From Acidobacteriota bacterium (lineage in GTDB: Bacteria > Acidobacteriota > Terriglobia > Terriglobales > Acidobacteriaceae): 12,326 nt of DNA. The DNA lies in the NCBI GenBank assembly GCA_021805955.1, contig JAJZDO010000836.1, forward strand, positions 1-12,326, given 5' to 3'. This document shows positions 8,767 to 12,326 of this stretch, piece after piece; the stretch's first letter is position 1; every line of letters begins with the position of its first letter. Under the pieces are notes generated by a model that saw only the letters and a list, made by a program, of their open reading frames with translations, had not been told where the DNA came from and searched no databases. Both the position numbers and the translations under genes were made by a program.

Positions 8767-8779
8767 AACTGTAGTACTA
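8767..8779. repeat. right inverted repeat of the MITE-like element
   Basis: This is the exact reverse complement of 8650-8662. Its outermost three bases, read on the minus strand, are the TAG stop codon of the lipoprotein gene. Confidence 0.75.
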
Positions 8780-10030
8780 ATACATGCCTCCATTGTAGGT
8801 TCCTCCTCCAGAACTCCCATACGTGATAGTCGGCCCAAAATTTTCACCGGCGGGCGCCTTCAAAGTCGTTGCCGCGCCAACAATGAACACGTTGGGAGCG
8901 ACAGCCCCGCCCGCTGAGAGCTGAGAAGCGCTATAGAGACCGACGCCAAAGGGAGCGGCCGAACTGGCCACGGACAAATCGCCGGAAGAATCGAACGCGA
9001 TCCCCTTGGGGGTACTCAGGCTTGCATTCCCGCTAACCATGGTGGAATTCAACATGACTGCGGGAGACGGACTCCCAGTTGCCGCCAAACTTGCCTTGGA
9101 GAATTGGACGACAGTGTTCCCGGAATTGGCGTTGCTCGACCACAGATTGCCCGCGCTATCGAATGCCAGCGCCCATGGCCCCTGGATGGAGCCTTTGCCA
9201 TCATCCGACAACATGATGTTGGGAGTCAGAGTCATGCTGCCGCTGGTTGTCGGAAGCGCAGCCGCGTTGAACTCGAAGATCGTCGTGGTCCCGTGATTGG
9301 CGACCCACAGATCGCCGCTCGAATCCAGAGCGATACCCAGTGCGCCGTTGAAAGCTGGGTTGGACTTGATGGTGATATTCGGCATGACGTTCGTACCCGA
9401 GGCCATCCGTTGCGTAGGCGTAAATTCAAAGACCGCGTTGGCCCCGCTGTCGCTTACCCACAGATCGCCCTTGCTATCGAACACGGCCTGCTGCGGAAAG
9501 ACAAAGGCGTTGGAGTTGATGGTCATGTTCGGCATCACGCTGGACCCGGATTGTATGCCCGAGAGTTGCTTGGAAGTGAACTCATAGAGCGCCGGCTTCG
9601 CTGTGCCTCCGGTGCTGACGGTTCCACCATCGACAACCCACAGGTCGGCGGATGTGTCGAAAATCACTCCTTGCGGGGCCGCAAAAGCGCTGCTGTTCAC
9701 AGTCAACGACGGCGCTGCCGCGGCGCTTCCCATCGCAGTCAGGGAGGTGGAAGCGAACTCCAGGACATTGGTGCCGTTGGCAACCCACAAAGCCTGGCTG
9801 CTGGATTGGGTCGGCGTCGTCGTATAGGTTTTGTTCATCGATGAATATCCGCCGCACCCTTGCAACACCGGAAGCGCGATCGCTAACAAACCCGCGCAGA
9901 GCAATGATTTGGAATGATGCTTCCCGATATTGGGTTTTGTGCTTCTAATTTTCGCTGCGCATGCGCAGGTTAATCTGGCGGAGACAGAAATAGATTTGGA
10001 TGATGGGTGGAATCGCTGTTCGAGCGTCAT
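8777..10030 (-). CDS. NHL/Vgb-like beta-propeller lipoprotein
   Basis: This is a 417-residue predicted lipoprotein. The ATG at 10030 is well supported: GGAG (10041-10038) lies 7 nt upstream. A hydrophobic stretch at about residues 43-56 ends in the lipobox LQGC with Cys59, followed by GGYSS, so the mature protein would be lipidated. The part before it is unusually long (about 40 basic/polar residues). The mature part has six repeats centred on strands at residues 81 (LWVAN), 130 (DLWVVD), 190 (DLWVSD), 241 (LWVAN), 297 (LWSSN) and 352 (DLSVAS). Each is preceded by a 'FDSSGDLWV'-like turn and followed by an 'xxEFT' strand, with linkers of the type MPNITINSNAF. The period is about 49-60 residues, consistent with a six-bladed propeller of the NHL/virginiamycin B lyase-like type. 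Function is unknown, perhaps binding or a scaffold at the envelope. It ends in a Gly/Tyr tail whose TAG lies in the inverted repeat of the adjacent MITE-like element. Confidence 0.85.
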   Translation of the reverse strand: MTLEQRFHPSSKSISVSARLTCACAAKIRSTKPNIGKHHSKSLLCAGLLAIALPVLQGCGGYSSMNKTYTTTPTQSSSQALWVANGTNVLEFASTSLTAMGSAAAAPSLTVNSSAFAAPQGVIFDTSADLWVVDGGTVSTGGTAKPALYEFTSKQLSGIQSGSSVMPNMTINSNAFVFPQQAVFDSKGDLWVSDSGANAVFEFTPTQRMASGTNVMPNITIKSNPAFNGALGIALDSSGDLWVANHGTTTIFEFNAAALPTTSGSMTLTPNIMLSDDGKGSIQGPWALAFDSAGNLWSSNANSGNTVVQFSKASLAATGSPSPAVMLNSTMVSGNASLSTPKGIAFDSSGDLSVASSAAPFGVGLYSASQLSAGGAVAPNVFIVGAATTLKAPAGENFGPTITYGSSGGGTYNGGMY

Positions 10031-10229
10031 GACTAAGCTCCTTTTCTATAAAATAAAGCGGCCGCATCGAACAGCCAGGCTAAATAGGCACGGACCACTT
10101 CATAGAATCCAGCGATGCATTCTTCCAGGGATGGGTTGCCTCTTTTGGTGACCTGGATCACATTTTTTGACGGACAGGAGCACCGGTACTGAACTCGCCC
10201 ATTGTGCCGTCCAGGAAAGAGCAGACCTG
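10031..10229. other. intergenic region upstream of the lipoprotein gene
   Basis: This 199-bp gap between two minus-strand genes must hold the end of the OpgC-like transcript and the lipoprotein promoter. Apart from the Shine-Dalgarno site (10038-10041) and an AT-rich stretch just upstream of it (10041-10057), I see no convincing -35/-10 pair. An imperfect inverted repeat (GGAC..GCAC with GTGC..GTCC, about 10170-10212) has no T-run. Confidence 0.35.
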
Positions 10230-11393
10230 TTAAGCCGCTTCTTCTTGCGGGACGGAAGACGGGATGGCAGCTTGCTTCCTCGCCTCACGATTCTTGCGCC
10301 GCTTTCTCGCTTCGTTGGCTGCCACCAGCAGCAGCACGGCAAAGGTGACCACAACCAGAGTAATTGCCGTAATCCCTTGCAGTTGCTCCACTTCCCCGTA
10401 GAGCAGCGCCAAACCCGCAAACACGAAGAACAGATGCGCGCAGTATACCTGCAACGAAGCTTTGCCGAGCGTCAGGAACGGCTCAATCGAAACCGCCCGC
10501 AGCACGTACTTCCGCAACCAATAGAAAACAATCATGAAAGCCAGCAGATTCAAAACTCGCAACGGTCCAATCTGCCACTTGTCGAGCATCATTCCCAACG
10601 ATTGCTGCGTCAGATGCGACCCCAGCCATCCGTGACGGACGCCAATGAAAAACAGGCAGACAGCGCCCGCCACCGCAGCGCACCAACTGGGAATTCTTCG
10701 CAGCGGCGCGATGCCCATTGCCGACTGCGCGCCCAGCCATAGCCCACCGATCCAGACTGCCTGCCACGCAAACAGATTGAACGCGCCCGTCTCCTGCAGC
10801 GGAATGTGGAGATGCGTCACCTGCACAATGGCGTGATGCGCCAGGTCTCGAAGCCCGAACTGAGCCAGCAGCCACACCAGTCCACTGCACGCCAGAATCG
10901 TTCTCCATCCATAGCGCCAGGACGCCGACAGCAACAGCGGCGTGAAGAAAAGAAACATCACATACATCGGCAGAATGTCCAGCAGCGGGGGGCAATACAG
11001 CAGCAGCACCGAGCCGACAATCGCCACCATCGGATGCGCCAGATAGAAGTCCAGAAGATTCGTCAGCGCTGCCTTGTGCGTATGCACGGCGTAGGCCGCT
11101 GCCACGGTAAATGCAAACCCCAGCATCAGCAGGTGATAGCCGTATATCTTGAGCGAGCGCCTCCACAGCTTCCTGCGAACCCGCGGCCCATCCTCCAGCA
11201 GCTCCCGGACATAAAGTCGCCCCACCAGCAGCGCGGAGAGAAACACGAACCCCTCCGCCGACGTGACAAATCCAATCGGCTGATCCACGAAATCGCTGAA
11301 GCGCGTTGGCAAATGCGTCAGCGTCATCCAGACCAGGAACAGCCCGCGCAGAGCATCCAGTTCAGGTCGGCGTTCTAATTTGGGCAGATGCAT
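10230..11393 (-). CDS. OpgC-family membrane acyltransferase
   Basis: This is a 387-residue polytopic inner-membrane protein of the OpgC family (acyltransferase-3 related). Proteobacterial OpgC succinylates osmoregulated periplasmic glucans; the acyl donor and acceptor here are unknown. Family signatures are RPELDALRGLFLVWMTLTH at 9-27, with the motif-like ELDALRG and a following His27. GFVTSAEGFVFLSALLVGR spans 41-59 and has the SAEGFVFLSG-type element. The RSLKIYGYH basic loop is at 79-87, LPMYVMFLFFTPLLL at 141-155, and FNLFAWQAVWIGGLWLG at 205-221. About ten hydrophobic segments fill the chain, and the C-terminus is a basic cytoplasmic tail (KRRKNREARK, about 364-373). The ATG at 11393 gives a normal N-terminus. 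There is no strong Shine-Dalgarno site at the usual distance, but a perfect inverted repeat sits just upstream. Confidence 0.88.
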   Translation of the reverse strand: MHLPKLERRPELDALRGLFLVWMTLTHLPTRFSDFVDQPIGFVTSAEGFVFLSALLVGRLYVRELLEDGPRVRRKLWRRSLKIYGYHLLMLGFAFTVAAAYAVHTHKAALTNLLDFYLAHPMVAIVGSVLLLYCPPLLDILPMYVMFLFFTPLLLSASWRYGWRTILACSGLVWLLAQFGLRDLAHHAIVQVTHLHIPLQETGAFNLFAWQAVWIGGLWLGAQSAMGIAPLRRIPSWCAAVAGAVCLFFIGVRHGWLGSHLTQQSLGMMLDKWQIGPLRVLNLLAFMIVFYWLRKYVLRAVSIEPFLTLGKASLQVYCAHLFFVFAGLALLYGEVEQLQGITAITLVVVTFAVLLLVAANEARKRRKNREARKQAAIPSSVPQEEAA

Positions 11394-11398
11394 AGGTA

Positions 11399-11438
11399 GG
11401 GCGTCTCCGCAAACGGAGTGTTATTAAATTAGACGCCC
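11399..11438 (-). promoter_or_regulatory. inverted repeat in the leader of the OpgC-like gene
   Basis: GGGCGTCT (11399-11406) and AGACGCCC (11431-11438) are a perfect 8-bp inverted repeat around an AT-rich 24-nt spacer. A competing hairpin CTCCG-CAAA-CGGAG lies at 11405-11418. The proximal arm ends only 5 bp before the ATG at 11393, where a ribosome-binding site would lie. It could be an operator or an mRNA hairpin that controls translation; this is an inference. Confidence 0.4.
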
Positions 11439-11529
11439 ATCGGACCTGTGAGTTGCGTCCCCTTTGGAGCCATTTCATTCCTGAATTCGCAACCGGAACA
11501 AACTAAACGGTCGGAGATTTCCACCAAAC

Positions 11530-11817
11530 TCATTCCCACTGGGATGTATGCCGTTTCAACCACCAGCAGGGAGGATGCCCCTTCTGCGGAAACAGAGATC
11601 GCGTGCATGTTTCCTCGACGGTTCCCATCCAGTCATATTCCGTCTTGTTGCCCTTCAGTTGCGTGGCCAGAAATTGCGTGACCTCGACCGTGCTGTACGC
11701 AGTTCCGTGCGCGACGCGGACCTCCAACACTGCCCAGTCCCCTACATACAACAGCGCAAGCAAGCCAACCAGCACCAGCAAAATTCGACCCAGTTGCCGC
11801 ATCCAACGCGCCGCCAT
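11530..11817 (-). CDS. small single-TM protein with two cysteines, unknown function
   Basis: This is a 95-residue hypothetical protein. The start is strongly supported: GGAGG (11829-11825) lies 7 nt upstream of the ATG at 11817. The N-terminus is basic (RWMRQLGR), followed by a membrane segment at about 11-25 (RILLVLVGLLALLYV). The C-terminal part, probably outside the cytoplasm, has Cys71 and Cys84 in ETCTRSLFPQKGHPPCWW, then a KRHT tail. The two cysteines, 12 residues apart, could form a disulfide. I do not recognise a named family; the clear start signal and protein-like composition argue that it is a real gene. It lies 136 bp upstream of the OpgC-like gene on the same strand and is divergent from the DUF5666-like gene. 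Confidence 0.75.
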   Translation of the reverse strand: MAARWMRQLGRILLVLVGLLALLYVGDWAVLEVRVAHGTAYSTVEVTQFLATQLKGNKTEYDWMGTVEETCTRSLFPQKGHPPCWWLKRHTSQWE

Positions 11818-12046
11818 GCGAAGTCCTCCGCATCTGTTCAGGTTCCCAGCTTATCTCACTTGCATGCCGGAACTGCATCTTCACTATGCCGCTATGGACG
11901 CATCCGCGCGCGACCGCGCCGTGCGGCTGAAAAGGGTATAGTATGTTGCTCGATTGATGAAACCCTGGCAGGGGGTTCAACGTCACTATCAACACGTCGC
12001 CTCGCGCGGACACCGCGCCATCCGGCGAACGGAAAGAAAGGTATTC
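11818..12046. other. divergent intergenic region
   Basis: This 229-bp spacer lies between two divergently transcribed genes and should hold both promoters. The only landmarks I can support are the two Shine-Dalgarno sites: GGAGG for the minus gene at 11825-11829, and GAAAGG for the plus gene at 12036-12041. A TATAGT at 11937-11942 lies about 105 bp before the plus-strand start but has no recognisable -35 partner. Confidence 0.4.
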
Positions 12047-12326
12047 ATGGGCCGAGCAAGAATCGCATGTTTGGTTGTTCTGTTCAGCGGATTCGGATAT
12101 GTCCTCGCGCCAACGGCCCGGACGGCGTCGGCACAACAGACCGGCGCCCAGCCGGCGGCGGCGACCCGCCTGGTTGGCTCGATTACGGCCATCGCCGGCA
12201 AATCGCTCACCGTCAAGCCCGATACCGGAGCGCCGACGACGGTGACCGTAGCGGATAACGCGCGCATTTTACAGACTCCGCCGGGCGTGAAAACCGTTGC
12301 CGGAGCGACACCCATCCAACTCACAT
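12047..12326 (+). CDS. secreted protein with DUF5666-like domain, 5' part
   Basis: This gene is cut by the right edge; 93 codons are visible. The ATG at 12047 has GAAAGG (12036-12041) 5 nt upstream. The N-terminus is a signal peptide: MGRARIACLVVLFSG with a hydrophobic core to about residue 22, and a signal-peptidase I type site TASA-QQ at about 29. After a short Ala/Gln/Pro linker comes RLVGSITAIAGKSLTVKP, then TVTVADNARILQTPPG and VAGATPIQL. This alternation of a 'G-x-I-x-x-I-x-G-x-x-L-T-V' strand with a 'V-x-x-x-T-x-I' strand and a 'ATPIxLxDL' turn is typical of DUF5666/OB-like beta-barrel domains that are common in secreted acidobacterial proteins. The molecular role is unknown. Confidence 0.72.
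   Translation, partial: MGRARIACLVVLFSGFGYVLAPTARTASAQQTGAQPAAATRLVGSITAIAGKSLTVKPDTGAPTTVTVADNARILQTPPGVKTVAGATPIQLT

Larger units (their letters stand above)
8650..8779. mobile_element. MITE-like 130-bp element with perfect 13-bp inverted repeats
   Basis: TAGTACTACAGTT at 8650-8662 has its exact reverse complement AACTGTAGTACTA at 8767-8779. The enclosed 104 bp is AT-richer than its surroundings and has no coding frame. TA at both extreme ends is compatible with a TA target duplication and 11-bp terminal repeats, the layout of non-autonomous Tc1/mariner/IS630-type MITEs. The ends do not match those of the IS630 copy in this window. The right end overlaps the last codon of the lipoprotein gene. 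Confidence 0.55.

Noticed and set aside
9104..9844. Long plus-strand open frame inside the lipoprotein gene
   Set aside because: It is antisense to a gene with a clear start signal, lipobox and repeats. The length comes from GC-rich codon structure.
10148..10168. GTGA/TCAC hairpin followed by six T residues on the plus strand
   Set aside because: The stem is only 4 bp and no plus-strand gene precedes it, so a terminator call is not justified.
10483..11166. Minus-strand 227-residue frame within the OpgC-like gene
   Set aside because: It is an alternative frame of a membrane protein with full family signatures, and has no domain of its own.
11937..11942. TATAGT as a -10 box for the DUF5666-like gene
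   Set aside because: There is no matching -35 at a suitable distance, and it lies about 105 bp upstream of the start; it could be chance.
11548..12258. Plus-strand 236-residue frame across the small membrane protein and the start of the secreted protein
   Set aside because: It is antisense to a well-initiated gene and in a different frame from the signal-peptide gene at 12047, with low-complexity basic composition.
1..12326. CRISPR array, toxin-antitoxin pair or defence island
   Set aside because: No regularly spaced direct repeats, no small paired frames with such signatures and no defence-gene cluster were seen. AddAB alone is ordinary repair machinery.

Overview
The window looks like a chromosomal segment of a GC-rich, Gram-negative soil-type bacterium, most likely an acidobacterium (Terriglobia/Koribacter-like). 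This is inferred from gene style, not from a database match: an OpgC-family acyltransferase, an NHL/beta-propeller lipoprotein with repeated 'DLWV' strands, a DUF5666-like secreted protein, a YihY-family membrane protein and a YggX protein, all with conventional Shine-Dalgarno sites.

Layout. (1) 1-4873, plus strand: an AddAB-type double-strand-break repair pair. The left edge cuts the first gene, leaving its PD-(D/E)XK nuclease end with an AddB-style cysteine (Fe-S) pattern. It overlaps by ATGA with a complete UvrD/AddA-type helicase-nuclease of 1241 residues. (2) 4870-5856, minus strand: a YihY/BrkB-family membrane protein whose stop codon overlaps that of the helicase gene. (3) 6018-7752: a mobile-element scar. 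It holds a short tail resembling the C-terminus of a glycoside hydrolase family 3 protein, joined directly to a truncated IS1182-like transposase, next to a complete IS630-family insertion sequence with recognisable terminal repeats and TA flanks. (4) 7849-8278, plus strand: a YggX iron-trafficking protein and tRNA-Pro(GGG). (5) 8279-8776: about 500 bases without a protein gene, ending in a 130-bp MITE-like unit bounded by perfect 13-bp inverted repeats. The outer end of this unit supplies the stop codon of the next gene. (6) 8777-11817, minus strand: an NHL-type lipoprotein, an OpgC-family membrane acyltransferase and a small one-TM protein with two cysteines, spaced 136-199 bp apart and so probably separately transcribed. 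(7) 12047 to the right edge, plus strand: the start of a secreted protein with a DUF5666-like domain.

Only the AddAB pair clearly works together, in processing DNA ends for recombination. The rest is a mix of housekeeping and envelope functions plus mobile-element debris. I see no defence island, CRISPR array or clearly new multi-gene system. The most informative oddities are the layered IS scar at 6018-7752 and the MITE-like element that forms the end of the lipoprotein gene.
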